From positions 1-13,672 of the forward strand of contig JAEUJG010000283.1 of NCBI GenBank assembly GCA_016794765.1: a DNA stretch of 13,672 nucleotides, read 5' to 3'. Positions 1 through 6,679 of this stretch are shown here, piece by piece. The notes below the pieces were generated by a model. It made no database searches. It was not told the DNA's origin and worked only from the letters and a program-made list of their open reading frames with translations. The translations under genes and the position numbers were made by a program. Numbering within the stretch: the stretch's first letter is position 1; each line of letters starts with the position of its first letter. The stretch is from Spirochaetaceae bacterium. GTDB taxonomy: Bacteria > Spirochaetota > Spirochaetia > Treponematales > Rectinemataceae.

Positions 1-70
1 CCTGGATTTCCGGGTCGAATCCGGCGATATACTCCTCGACACCCCTGTCGATTTCAGGCGCCATGGCCAT
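1..70 (-). CDS. DUF1801 family protein (N-terminal fragment, cut by window edge)
   Basis: Only the first 23 codons are inside the window. They read MAMAPEIDRGVEEY followed by IAGFDPEIQ, the usual opening of DUF1801 (YdhG-like) proteins, where an IxGF-P-E-Q segment lies near the N-terminus. The start at 70 is chosen because GGAGGGG lies just upstream at a workable distance; a second ATG at 64 is in frame but further from it. The start lies inside the upstream gene, whose stop is at 54-56, so the two overlap by 17 bases and are probably translationally coupled. Family members are small soluble proteins; some are described as iron-chaperone-like, but the role here is unknown. The call rests on a short segment. 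Confidence 0.6.
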   Translation of the reverse strand, partial: MAMAPEIDRGVEEYIAGFDPEIQ

Positions 71-662
71 CGTTCCCCTCCACGAAGGGTTTGCCCGCGA
101 AGGAGGCGAGGGAGCGTCCGGTATCCCTGAGGTTTTGGGCCCGGGACGCCGGAAGGATGTTGAGAACGAGGGCGTCGCCGGCGGCGGCTTCGCAGACGAG
201 GGAGACGTAGGTCTTCTTGAAGCGGCGGCGGTTCGACTTCGCGTCGACGGCGGCGTCGCCGCGGGGATCGGCCGTGGCGAGGGCGGCGGCGCCGAGCTTG
301 CTCTCCTCCTCGCCGCCCGGGACGGAGCCGCGGACGAAGCTGCCGAGGCGGAAGCGCTCGATCTCCGCGATGGGCAGGGTGACCGCGCGCGAAAGCAGGA
401 GGAGGCCGAAGCGGTGGGTCAGGGTGCCGTCCGCGGCGTCCAGGATCCAGCGCTCCTCGTAGAGGGCGGCGAGGACGGCGATCGCCAGAACTACCCAGCC
501 GACCGCGCCGGGCGGGCCGCCCGCGACGGCCAGGGAGCCGACGAGGATCGCGGTGATCCCCGCCATGAGGATGCGGAACCATAGGGGTATGGCGTAGACG
601 AGGCGCTTCGCCCCGCCTTCGGCGTCCTTTTTCGTTTCGCGGAGTACGAGGGGAATATCCAT
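54..662 (-). CDS. Unrecognised membrane protein with two N-terminal helices and a soluble C-terminal domain
   Basis: The protein has 202 residues. A short charged N-terminus is followed by two hydrophobic helices (about 28-48 and 52-69). A soluble part begins with RWILDAADGTLTHRFG, where an alternating pattern reading 'D...G.L.HR.G....V.LP..EIERF' resembles the start of a bacterial PH-like or YdbS-type domain. That resemblance is weak and I do not assign a family. Residues 113-147 are charged and low in complexity (EEE, RRR), probably a loop. The start at 662 is preferred over an in-frame start at 719 because GGGAGG lies directly upstream and a good promoter (691-719) would place transcription initiation near 684, inside the longer reading frame. 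It precedes and overlaps the DUF1801 gene. Confidence 0.75.
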   Translation of the reverse strand: MDIPLVLRETKKDAEGGAKRLVYAIPLWFRILMAGITAILVGSLAVAGGPPGAVGWVVLAIAVLAALYEERWILDAADGTLTHRFGLLLLSRAVTLPIAEIERFRLGSFVRGSVPGGEEESKLGAAALATADPRGDAAVDAKSNRRRFKKTYVSLVCEAAAGDALVLNILPASRAQNLRDTGRSLASFAGKPFVEGNDGHGA

Positions 663-690
663 CACTGCCTCCCGGTCGCTGTTGCCTAGG

Positions 691-719
691 ACGATAGCCC
701 CGCCGGGGCGAAAGGGCAA
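691..719 (-). promoter_or_regulatory. Sigma-70-type promoter for the two-helix membrane protein gene
   Basis: On the minus strand TTGCCC (719-714) is separated by 17 bases from TATCGT (696-691). Predicted initiation near 684 gives a leader of about 22 bases containing GGGAGG. It is back-to-back with the ppiB promoter, the two -35 elements being about 20 bases apart. Confidence 0.5.
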
Positions 720-738
720 GGGGGAGCGAGGCGGCGGC

Positions 739-768
739 TTGCCGCTTCGCCTGAGGCCATCGTATGCT
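739..768 (+). promoter_or_regulatory. Sigma-70-type promoter for ppiB
   Basis: TTGCCG (739-744) is followed after 18 bases by TATGCT (763-768). Predicted initiation near 775 leaves a leader of about 15 bases with GGAGG at 779-783 and the ppiB ATG at 791. The same TATGCT -10 recurs upstream of the tocopherol-cyclase-like gene. Confidence 0.5.
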
Positions 769-790
769 TGAAGCCTTCGGAGGTACCGCC

Positions 791-1291
791 ATGGCCAATT
801 CCCGCGTCAAATTCGAGACGAGCCTCGGCTCCATCGTCATCGAGCTGTTCGAGGAGTCCTGCCCGATCACGACGGCGAATTTCCTCTCCTACGTTCGTTC
901 GGGTTTCTACGACGGCACGATCTTCCACCGCGTCATCCCCGGTTTCGTGGTCCAGGGCGGCGGCATGGTCCCCGGCCTCAAGCAGAAGGAGAACGGCGAT
1001 CCCATCAAGAACGAGGCGGCCAAGGGCCCCGCGAACCTTCGCGGCACCCTGTCCATGGCCCGCACCTCGGATCCCGACAGCGCCACCTCGCAGTTCTTCA
1101 TCAACCTGGCCGACAACAAGTCCCTCGACTATCGCGGACCCGGCCCGGGCGCCGGCTACGCCGTTTTCGGCAAGGTCGTCGAGGGCATGGAGGCCGTGGA
1201 CGCCATGGCCAAGCAGCCCACGGGTTCCCGCTTCCCGCACCAGGACGTGCCTAAGGAGGACATCGTCCTCCTCAAGGCGAGCGCCCTCTAG
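791..1291 (+). CDS. ppiB: Cyclophilin-type peptidyl-prolyl cis-trans isomerase (PpiB-like)
   Basis: The 166-residue protein is a single cyclophilin domain without signal peptide, so it should act in the cytoplasm, speeding cis-trans isomerisation of X-Pro bonds during folding. Diagnostic segments are IFHRVIPGFVVQGG (residues 44-57, with the catalytic Arg at 47 and Gln at 55), LSMARTSDPDSATSQFFI (87-104, with Gln101 and Phe102 of the active-site groove) and YAVFGKVVEGM (123-133). The C-terminal HQDVPKED is also found in E. coli PpiB, and the length matches that family. The start at 791 is preferred over an upstream ATG at 764 because GGAGG sits 7 bases before it and the cyclophilin fold begins immediately. 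The stop overlaps that of the convergent TrpR-like gene by 4 bases. Confidence 0.95.
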   Translation: MANSRVKFETSLGSIVIELFEESCPITTANFLSYVRSGFYDGTIFHRVIPGFVVQGGGMVPGLKQKENGDPIKNEAAKGPANLRGTLSMARTSDPDSATSQFFINLADNKSLDYRGPGPGAGYAVFGKVVEGMEAVDAMAKQPTGSRFPHQDVPKEDIVLLKASAL

Positions 1292-1680
1292 TCCAGCCCT
1301 TCGTCTTCGCAACCCTCCGCGTCCTCGTCTTCCTCCGCGGGGCGAGGGCGCGGGTGGGCGGACCGGCGGGGGGGGCGTTCCGGAACCTCGTAGCCGGCGA
1401 TCTCCAGCATGCGCTTGAAGGGCGAGCCCTCCTTCTTGAGCTCCCGCGAACCGCGGGTGATCTTGCAGAGGGAGAGGCCCAGCTCCTTGGCGATTTCGCG
1501 CTGGGGCGTGCCTTCGGCCAGGTCCTTGACGAGGGCCCAGCGCTTGGCGATCTCGTCCGCCTCGGAGGGCGTGAAGAGGCTGAAGAGGAAGCCCTCGATC
1601 AGCTCGGCGTCCTGCGCCGAGGCGAGGGCCCGGGACATTTCCGCTAGGTTTTCAGCGACGATCGTCTGGTCGATTGCCAT
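1288..1680 (-). CDS. TrpR-like transcriptional repressor with an acidic C-terminal tail
   Basis: The protein has 130 residues. Residues 30-95 match the Trp repressor fold, with the helix-turn-helix at QREIAKELGLSLCKITRGS (60-78). Against E. coli TrpR, the residues corresponding to Thr44, Arg54 and Arg84 of the tryptophan pocket are kept (Thr37, Arg47, Arg76). There is one residue fewer before the helix-turn-helix, and the operator-reading residues differ (Leu-Cys-Lys for Ile-Ala-Thr), so a tryptophan-like ligand but a different operator is plausible. The ITRGS ending is TrpR-like rather than YerC-like. Beyond residue 100 is a Pro/Arg-rich stretch and then an acidic tail (EEDED...EDEGLD) absent from E. 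coli TrpR. The start at 1680 follows a weak AAGG and a TATACT -10. No trp biosynthetic gene is nearby, so the target is unknown. Confidence 0.85.
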   Translation of the reverse strand: MAIDQTIVAENLAEMSRALASAQDAELIEGFLFSLFTPSEADEIAKRWALVKDLAEGTPQREIAKELGLSLCKITRGSRELKKEGSPFKRMLEIAGYEVPERPPRRSAHPRPRPAEEDEDAEGCEDEGLD

Positions 1681-1691
1681 GGTTGCCTTGA

Positions 1692-1697
1692 AGTATA
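1692..1697 (-). promoter_or_regulatory. -10 element upstream of the TrpR-like gene
   Basis: TATACT on the minus strand lies 11 bases before the ATG at 1680, implying a very short leader of a few bases. No convincing -35 hexamer is found at 16-18 bases spacing. The same TATACT serves the AOR operon. The element is part of the 76-base divergent gap to the VanZ-like gene, for which I see no clear promoter. Confidence 0.4.
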
Positions 1698-1756
1698 CCC
1701 CAATTTTCGGGAGCCGACGAGATGCCTTCGGCCGCGCCGCCCCCAAGGAAAGCCCG

Positions 1757-2188
1757 ATGCCTGATTCGCCCAACCTTCCCGCCGCCCCCCTCCTCGCGCT
1801 CCGCCGCTCGGGCGCGGCCGGCCTGTTCGCGACCGTCGTGGTCCTGGCCGCCCTTCTCATGCCCGGCGACGATCTGCCGGAGGTCGGCCTGCCGGGCCTA
1901 GACAAGCTGGCCCACGTCGTCCTTTTCGGGTGCTGGGCCCTGGCCCTGCGCTTCGACCGGGACCTGTTCCGGACCCGGCCCTGGCTGCTCGCGGCGGCCG
2001 CCGGGGGCTTTGGCCTCTGCGGGGAGGTCCTCCAGCTCCTTGTCCCGAGCCGATCCTTCGACCTCCTCGATCTCGCGGCCGACTTGGCCGGCGGCCTCTT
2101 GGCGGCGGCCTGGGGCGCGGCGCCGGTGCGGACGGCCGAGCGCCTTCTCGGGCGGCTGCTCCGCGTCCGGGACGACGAAGGAGCCTGA
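1757..2188 (+). CDS. VanZ-like family membrane protein
   Basis: The protein has 143 residues and about four hydrophobic segments (roughly 19-36, 50-65, 76-93, 104-121). VanZ-like signatures are DKLAH (49-53) at the start of the second helix, then GEVLQ (89-93) and SRSFDLLDLAADLAGG (98-113), matching the family pattern E-x2-Q....R-x-x-D-x2-D....G. VanZ of the vancomycin cluster affects teicoplanin sensitivity, but most chromosomal members have unknown roles, so no resistance function is claimed. The start is set by AAGGAA at 1745-1750, six bases before the ATG; the much longer reading frame upstream overlaps the TrpR-like gene and is spurious. It converges on the DUF362 gene with 28 bases between them. 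Confidence 0.8.
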   Translation: MPDSPNLPAAPLLALRRSGAAGLFATVVVLAALLMPGDDLPEVGLPGLDKLAHVVLFGCWALALRFDRDLFRTRPWLLAAAAGGFGLCGEVLQLLVPSRSFDLLDLAADLAGGLLAAAWGAAPVRTAERLLGRLLRVRDDEGA

Positions 2189-2202
2189 GCCCGGGCGCGG
2201 GC
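2189..2202 (+). terminator. GC hairpin at the end of the VanZ-like gene (weak terminator candidate)
   Basis: GCCCG (2189-2193) pairs with CGGGC (2198-2202) around a GGCG loop, starting at the base after the VanZ-like stop codon and lying between convergent genes. There is no T-run, so intrinsic termination is doubtful; such short hairpins are also common by chance at this GC content. Confidence 0.25.
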
Positions 2203-2216
2203 CGGACCGCGGAACT

Positions 2217-4307
2217 TCAGTCGAAGACGCCCCGGCGATGGGGCAACCAGGCGGGGAAACCGATGAGGAGGGTCGCCGCGATCGCGAGGCGCTTAGCCCC
2301 GGCGCTCCATTCCCCGCCCCTGCGTTTGGCGTGGAGTTCCCGCGCGCGGAGGGCCGTCCCGAGCTCGGCGAGGTGCAGGGCTTCGACGAGGCCGAAGATC
2401 GCGAACCAGGCGAAGGGGCCGAGGCCGAGCGTCGCGGGGGGCGGGGGCGCGCCGCCGGCGGCGGCGAGGGCCGCGAGCCCGAGCACGAGGGGTGCGGCCG
2501 TGGCGATCCCCGTGGCGGCGCCGACGAGGCGCCACAAGAGCTTTTCCTTGAACCTGAACACGAGGACTCCCCGGAAGGCGGCGATCGCGGCGTCGTCCTC
2601 CGCCGCCATGAGCCGCCGCGCCTCCTCCGGCCCGAGGGGCGGGAGGGGCCATTCGGTCCAGCGGCGGACGGCCGGGCCGCCTTCCGCGGCCTCCCGGGCC
2701 GGCGGGGGCGCGGCCTCCGGCATGCGGGCGGCGTCGTCGAGGCCCAGGGGCACGTCGAGGCGGAGACCCTCCTCGAGGAGGCGGCGCCGGGCGTTCCGCT
2801 GGCCGAGGGTCGCAGCGAGGAGGGGTATGAGGTTGGGATTGCGGAGCGACATGACGCGGCAAGGCTTTTTCGCGAGGGCGTGCAGGACCATGTGCGGAGC
2901 GTTGGGAAGGGGCATGCAGCCGTCCACGAAGCGGTCCATGCCCGGCGCCAGGCGGCGGGCGCAGGCGCCGATCGCCGCCTTGCGCCCCGGCAGGGCGCGG
3001 ATCGCCGCCTCGTCGTAGGACCGGCCCTCCGCGTCGTACCAGCGGCGCCCGCCGTCGGCCACGACGCCGCCGCCGAGGACGATGACGAGGGGGCGGTCGA
3101 TGGAGAGTCCCTCTGCCTCGAACATCGAGAAGGCGAAGCGCGTCGTCGCGACGCAGCCGCCGCGGCAGGAGGCTTCGACGCGTTGTGCGAAGTCAGATCC
3201 GCCGGCCGCGCCCGCGGCGCCCGCCGCGGTGGCCGGGGCGGCCCCGTGGGACGGCCCCTTCGCGCGGGGCTCCATGCCGACGAGGACCGTCGCGGCGGGG
3301 AAGCGCCGCCGCACGCGATCCGACAGGAGGGACCAGTCGGCGGGCCTGAAGGCGACGGGGAGCGCGCCGCCCAGGGAGGGATCGCCGCCGGGGCCGAAGC
3401 CCCGCGCCAGGACGCGGGCCGGTTCGGCCGAAGCGAAGCCGAGCTCGTCCGCGACGCGCATGAGTTCGATCCCGGCGGGATCGAAACCCATGAGGCGCGT
3501 GGCGGCTCGGTCGGTCTCCACGGGGTGGTCGCCCGCGATCACGAAACGCGAGTCCACGGGATCGACCGGCGCCGGGCACTCCCCCTCGCCGCCGACCACG
3601 CCGTCGATGAGGACGAGGTCGGGGCGGAAGAGATAAAGCATCTCCACGAGCTTGCGGTCGATCGCATAGTGGTGGTTCCGCTGGCGGAGGTTGTAGGGTA
3701 TGACGCCCATCGCGTTCTTGAAGCCGAGGGTCACGCCCGTGTAGAGGTTGGTCTTGAGTTTGGGCACGGAGACGTAGGCGGCCTCCCCGCGGACGACGGC
3801 GGAGAAGGCGCGGGGCACCAGGATCTCCCGCTGGACGCGGGCCTCGGGCAGGAAGTAGCGGTCGACGGGCCCCTCTTCCAGGGCGAGGAGTTCGCAGCCG
3901 CGGCGACGCGCCAGTCGGTCCACGCCGGCGACCTTGAAGGAGCCGCGCGTGGGCGCGCCGCGGCCGGAGGACTCCACGATGGCGATGGAGGCGGCGCGGC
4001 GCGAGATCCATTCGACGGCCGCGTCGAGGACGCGCGGGTCGGTGCTCTCCGGATAGGTCCGGCGCTCGAGGCCCATGCGGTGGTAGACGGTCACGAGGTT
4101 CGGCTTGACGAGGACCCGCTTACCGGCGAGCCGGGAAGCGATCTCTCCTTCCGCTTCGAGGCGGTCGAGGGCGGCAAAGACGGCCCGGCGGATCTCCGCC
4201 ACCTCGGGGCGGGCCTCCCAGGCGGCCGTCCCGTAGTCGCGCGGAAGGGCGGCGCAGTCGGGGACATAATCGCCGGGGGCGAGTTTCTCTACGACGACGA
4301 CGGCCAT
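2217..4307 (-). CDS. DUF362 protein with a second Cys-containing region and C-terminal membrane helices
   Basis: The protein has 696 residues in three parts. Residues 60-300 form a DUF362 domain, seen in VLVKPNLV (65-72), PKLKTN (182-187), TLGFKNAMG (193-201) and IDGVVGGEGECP (234-245). DUF362 proteins are often found with [4Fe-4S] ferredoxin domains, but their reaction is not settled. After an Ala/Gly linker (353-370) comes a region (about 375-490) with Cys381, Cys385, Cys449, Cys464 (in VDGC) and Cys483, possibly metal-binding; I cannot name its family. Residues 590-613, 629-647 and 672-688 are three hydrophobic helices that should anchor it in the inner membrane. The gene is last in the AOR-ferredoxin operon, starting 2 bases after the ferredoxin stop with GGAGAGG inside that gene, so it is probably a partner of that redox pair. 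An overlapping reading frame extended to 4334 is not preferred. Confidence 0.82.
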   Translation of the reverse strand: MAVVVVEKLAPGDYVPDCAALPRDYGTAAWEARPEVAEIRRAVFAALDRLEAEGEIASRLAGKRVLVKPNLVTVYHRMGLERRTYPESTDPRVLDAAVEWISRRAASIAIVESSGRGAPTRGSFKVAGVDRLARRRGCELLALEEGPVDRYFLPEARVQREILVPRAFSAVVRGEAAYVSVPKLKTNLYTGVTLGFKNAMGVIPYNLRQRNHHYAIDRKLVEMLYLFRPDLVLIDGVVGGEGECPAPVDPVDSRFVIAGDHPVETDRAATRLMGFDPAGIELMRVADELGFASAEPARVLARGFGPGGDPSLGGALPVAFRPADWSLLSDRVRRRFPAATVLVGMEPRAKGPSHGAAPATAAGAAGAAGGSDFAQRVEASCRGGCVATTRFAFSMFEAEGLSIDRPLVIVLGGGVVADGGRRWYDAEGRSYDEAAIRALPGRKAAIGACARRLAPGMDRFVDGCMPLPNAPHMVLHALAKKPCRVMSLRNPNLIPLLAATLGQRNARRRLLEEGLRLDVPLGLDDAARMPEAAPPPAREAAEGGPAVRRWTEWPLPPLGPEEARRLMAAEDDAAIAAFRGVLVFRFKEKLLWRLVGAATGIATAAPLVLGLAALAAAGGAPPPPATLGLGPFAWFAIFGLVEALHLAELGTALRARELHAKRRGGEWSAGAKRLAIAATLLIGFPAWLPHRRGVFD

Positions 4308-4309
4308 GC

Positions 4310-4537
4310 TCAGGCCTCTCCGTCGGTGTCGCACATTGCGACAGCGGAGACCGGGCAGGCCCGCCCGCAGGCGCCGCAGCCGACGCAGGCCGATGCCGGA
4401 GAGAGCCGGGGCTTGGCGTGCGGGCCGCGCCCGGGCGCGGTTTCCATCGCGATGCAGGAGACGGGGCAGTCCTCCGCGCAGGCGGCGCAGGAGACGCAGG
4501 CGCGATGGTCGAAACGGGGTAGGCGCCTAGCGGCCAT
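4310..4537 (-). CDS. 2[4Fe-4S] ferredoxin
   Basis: This 75-residue protein carries two complete cluster motifs: CVSCAACAEDCP (Cys14, 17, 20, 24) and CVGCGACGRACP (Cys51, 54, 57, 61). Each has the CxxCxxCxxxCP spacing of clostridial-type 8Fe ferredoxins. Extra cysteines lie at 28 and 69. The 26 residues between the motifs are rich in Pro, Gly and Arg, similar in length to other 2[4Fe-4S] proteins. The ATG lies inside the last codons of the AOR gene (11-base overlap), with GGAGG upstream, so translation should be coupled and the two proteins made together. The likely role is to carry electrons to or from the AOR. It could also be called an electron-transfer subunit. Confidence 0.93.
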   Translation of the reverse strand: MAARRLPRFDHRACVSCAACAEDCPVSCIAMETAPGRGPHAKPRLSPASACVGCGACGRACPVSAVAMCDTDGEA

Positions 4538-6566
4538 GGCGGCCCTCCAGTTCCGCGAGGCCGAGCCTCGCGAGGGTGGCTGGGGAGGGGCGGCCTTCGG
4601 GCCAGCCGATCTCCTCCCAGTAGCCGCGGGCGAGGGCCTCGAGGGGCACGCTCCGGCCGCGGTTGGCGCCCGCCTCCTTGGGCGGCCGCCCGAGGGCGCG
4701 GGCGGAGGGCACGACGTCCTTGGGCTCGATGCCCTCGCGGAGTGAGAAGAGCTGGCGCAGGGTCTGGATGCGGCGGCCCGCCTCCAGGTAGTCCGCGGGG
4801 CTCCGCCGCCAGCCGGTCGCGGCGTCCAGGGTCTCGAAGAAGCGCAGCCGGTCCGCGCCGTAGAGCGAGCCGAAGAGGCAGAGCCCCGCGCCGTTGAAGA
4901 GGGAGATGAAGTCGGAGGAGAGGACGGCGGCGCGGGCCGATTCGGGTCCCGACTCGAAGGCGCGGTCCTTCCGCTCGAGGAGGGGAGGCTTGGGCGCGCC
5001 GGGCACGCGGGTCCAGAGGCGGAACATGCCGTAATAGAGGCGGCAGCCGACGGTGTGCTTGCCCGGCGCGGGGTCGACGGCGGCGTGGAGGGCGAAGCCC
5101 GGGTCGTTGCGCGGGTCGTGCATCGCGAGCTCCTGGCCGCCCGAGTGGACGGCGGCCTCGAGGGCGGCGGCGCCCGGTGCGGGGCCCGCGGGGCCCGGTG
5201 CCGCGCCCGGGGCGCCCGCGGCCTGCCCGCCGGCGGGGCCGAGGCGGAGCGCCGCCTGCCGCACGCCGTCGGCGAAGACGGCGCCGAGGCCCTCGCGCGC
5301 GATCATCAGCCGGAGGAGGGCCTCGGCTCCCGCCGCCGAGCCCCAGCGAAGATCGAGATCGCCCAACGCTTTCTTTGGGAGGACGCCGGCCTCGGCGAGC
5401 TCGATCGCCATGGCGATTGAGGCGCCGGCGGAGATCGTGTCGATGCCCGCGCGGTTCATCGCGTCGTTCATCCGGAAGACGGCCTCGAGGTCGTCGCAGA
5501 GGAGGAGGCCGGAGAGGGCCAGCACGGTCTCGTACTCGGGTTTGTGGGTCTCGCGGCCGTCGACGCGGCAGAGGCCGCCGCAACCCGTCGGGCAGGAGTA
5601 GCAATGGTAGGCGCGCTCCTGCCGTTCGAGCACGCGGGCCGGATCGATGGCTCGGGAAGCGCGGGCCGGGTAGTCGCGTTCGGAGCCCCGCCAGTTCTTG
5701 AGGGGCGCGTCGCCCCACTCGACGGAGAGGCGGTTCATGCCGGCGGTGCCGAGCCGCCCGAGGACGGCGCCGAAGAGGAAGCCGTCGAAGCGCAGGTTCC
5801 AGGGCAGCTTGCGGAGGAGGACGCCGCCGAGCCGGAGGAGGCCGGTGGGCGGAAGGGGGAAGTCGCGGACGCTCCTCGCGAAGGCGAGGGAGTTGGCCTT
5901 CACGGCGGCCCGGTCGGCGCAGGGGATGGGCTTCGTTCCGGCGAGGACGAGGGCCTTGAGGCGCTTGGAGCCCATCACGGCGCCGACGCCGGAGCGGGCG
6001 GCGATGCGGCCGCCGTCGGTGACTATCCCCGAGATGAGGGAGCGGCTTTCTCCGGCGGGGCCGATGGCGGCGACGGAGGGCCGCTTCTTGCCGCCAGCCG
6101 CGCCGAAGGCCGCGACCAGGTTCTCCTCGGTCTCCATCGCGTCGAGGCCCCAGAGGGCGGAGGCGTCGCGGAGGACGGCGCCGGAATTGCCGACTTCGAG
6201 GTAGACCGGCTTCTCCGAGACGCCGCGGACGAAGATCGCGTCGAAGCCGCAGCGCTTGATCGCCGGGGCCAGGGTGCCGCCGCAGTTCGCGTCGCCCCAG
6301 CCGCCCGTGAGGGGAGACTTGCAGACGGCCATCCATCGCCCGGTGAAGAGGCTGCCCGAGCCCGTGAGAAGGCCCGGAACGAAGCCGAGGACCGCCTCGC
6401 TCCCGAGGGGATCGGCGCCTGCGGGCATGCGGGTGTAGAGCCACCAGGCGCCGAGGCCGAGGCCCCCGATGAAACGCTCATAGACCTCGTCGGGGACCGA
6501 TTCCGCCTCGATCTTGCCCGTTCCGAGATCGACCGTCAGGACCTTGCCGGTGTAGGACGCTGCCAT
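4527..6566 (-). CDS. Aldehyde:ferredoxin oxidoreductase family protein (W/Mo-pterin enzyme)
   Basis: The 679-residue protein fits the AOR family, whose characterised members use a tungsten (or molybdenum) bis-pterin to oxidise aldehydes to acids with ferredoxin as partner. The N-terminal domain has YTGKVLTVDLGTGK (5-18) and ARSGVGAVMGSKRLKAL (190-206), both typical. The cluster ligands are CYSCPTGC (Cys322, 325, 329) plus Cys563 in GLCLF, matching the CxxCxxxC...C of Pyrococcus AOR. EYETVLALSGLL (344-355) and NRAGIDTISAG (371-381) are further family blocks. Residues 443-469 are an Ala/Pro/Gly-rich insertion, apparently a loop, before GGQELAMHDPR (476-486). The start at 6566 follows GGAGG (6575-6571) by four bases. 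It is first in an operon with ferredoxin and DUF362 genes. The substrate cannot be read from sequence, and no pterin or tungstate genes are in the window. Confidence 0.92.
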   Translation of the reverse strand: MAASYTGKVLTVDLGTGKIEAESVPDEVYERFIGGLGLGAWWLYTRMPAGADPLGSEAVLGFVPGLLTGSGSLFTGRWMAVCKSPLTGGWGDANCGGTLAPAIKRCGFDAIFVRGVSEKPVYLEVGNSGAVLRDASALWGLDAMETEENLVAAFGAAGGKKRPSVAAIGPAGESRSLISGIVTDGGRIAARSGVGAVMGSKRLKALVLAGTKPIPCADRAAVKANSLAFARSVRDFPLPPTGLLRLGGVLLRKLPWNLRFDGFLFGAVLGRLGTAGMNRLSVEWGDAPLKNWRGSERDYPARASRAIDPARVLERQERAYHCYSCPTGCGGLCRVDGRETHKPEYETVLALSGLLLCDDLEAVFRMNDAMNRAGIDTISAGASIAMAIELAEAGVLPKKALGDLDLRWGSAAGAEALLRLMIAREGLGAVFADGVRQAALRLGPAGGQAAGAPGAAPGPAGPAPGAAALEAAVHSGGQELAMHDPRNDPGFALHAAVDPAPGKHTVGCRLYYGMFRLWTRVPGAPKPPLLERKDRAFESGPESARAAVLSSDFISLFNGAGLCLFGSLYGADRLRFFETLDAATGWRRSPADYLEAGRRIQTLRQLFSLREGIEPKDVVPSARALGRPPKEAGANRGRSVPLEALARGYWEEIGWPEGRPSPATLARLGLAELEGRHGR

Positions 6567-6582
6567 GGGGCCTCCGGACGAG

Positions 6583-6610
6583 AGTATACACCCGGACTTT
6601 ATAATTGCAA
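6583..6610 (-). promoter_or_regulatory. Promoter of the AOR-ferredoxin-DUF362 operon
   Basis: On the minus strand TTGCAA (6610-6605) is followed after 16 bases by TATACT (6588-6583). Initiation near 6576 would leave a leader of only about 10 bases, which just includes GGAGG before the ATG at 6566. TTGCAA is its own reverse complement and also fits as the -35 of the divergent gene. Confidence 0.55.
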
Positions 6611-6617
6611 ACTGCAA
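6605..6617. promoter_or_regulatory. Candidate operator: inverted repeat TTGCA-N3-TGCAA over both -35 elements
   Basis: TTGCA (6605-6609) and TGCAA (6613-6617) form a perfect 5+5 inverted repeat with a 3-base centre, with partial symmetry beyond. The same bases can be read as a tandem repeat TGCAAAC/TGCAAAT (6606-6619). The AT-rich patch 6598-6625 stands out in this GC-rich DNA. A protein bound here would cover the shared -35 of both divergent promoters. The regulator is unknown. Confidence 0.4.
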
Positions 6618-6633
6618 ATAAATGAACTATGCT
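6605..6633 (+). promoter_or_regulatory. Promoter of the tocopherol-cyclase-like gene
   Basis: TTGCAA (6605-6610) is followed after exactly 17 bases by TATGCT (6628-6633). Initiation near 6640 gives a leader of about 40 bases ending in AGGAGG (6668-6673). The -35 hexamer is the same six bases used in the opposite direction by the AOR promoter. Confidence 0.55.
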
Positions 6634-6679
6634 TGGAGCCGCGCCGACGGCCCGGGAGCCGGGCGCCAGGAGGATGGCG

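Noticed and set aside
686..1312. Minus-strand open frame opposite ppiB
   Set aside because: No motif is present and the cyclophilin motifs on the other strand are unambiguous.
1681..1756. Classical trp operator near the TrpR-like gene
   Set aside because: No CTAG-type palindrome like the E. coli operator is present; only GTATAC in the -10 region.
1757..2188. Vancomycin or teicoplanin resistance function for the VanZ-like gene
   Set aside because: No vanHAX or other resistance genes are nearby, and VanZ-like membrane proteins are widespread with other or unknown roles.
2010..4745. A 911-codon plus-strand open frame antisense to the DUF362 and ferredoxin genes
   Set aside because: It has no family motif, is dominated by Gly, Ala, Glu and Arg, and mirrors the coding frame opposite. 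Long open antisense frames are expected at this GC content.
5177..5240. Gly/Ala/Pro-coding GC repeat inside the AOR gene as a repeat element or frameshift
   Set aside because: The AOR frame continues on both sides with family motifs, so it is best read as a low-complexity loop insertion.
4120..6444. A 774-codon minus-strand open frame overlapping the AOR gene in another frame
   Set aside because: It is almost entirely Arg, Pro and Gly repeats, while the overlapping AOR frame has clear cluster and pterin motifs.
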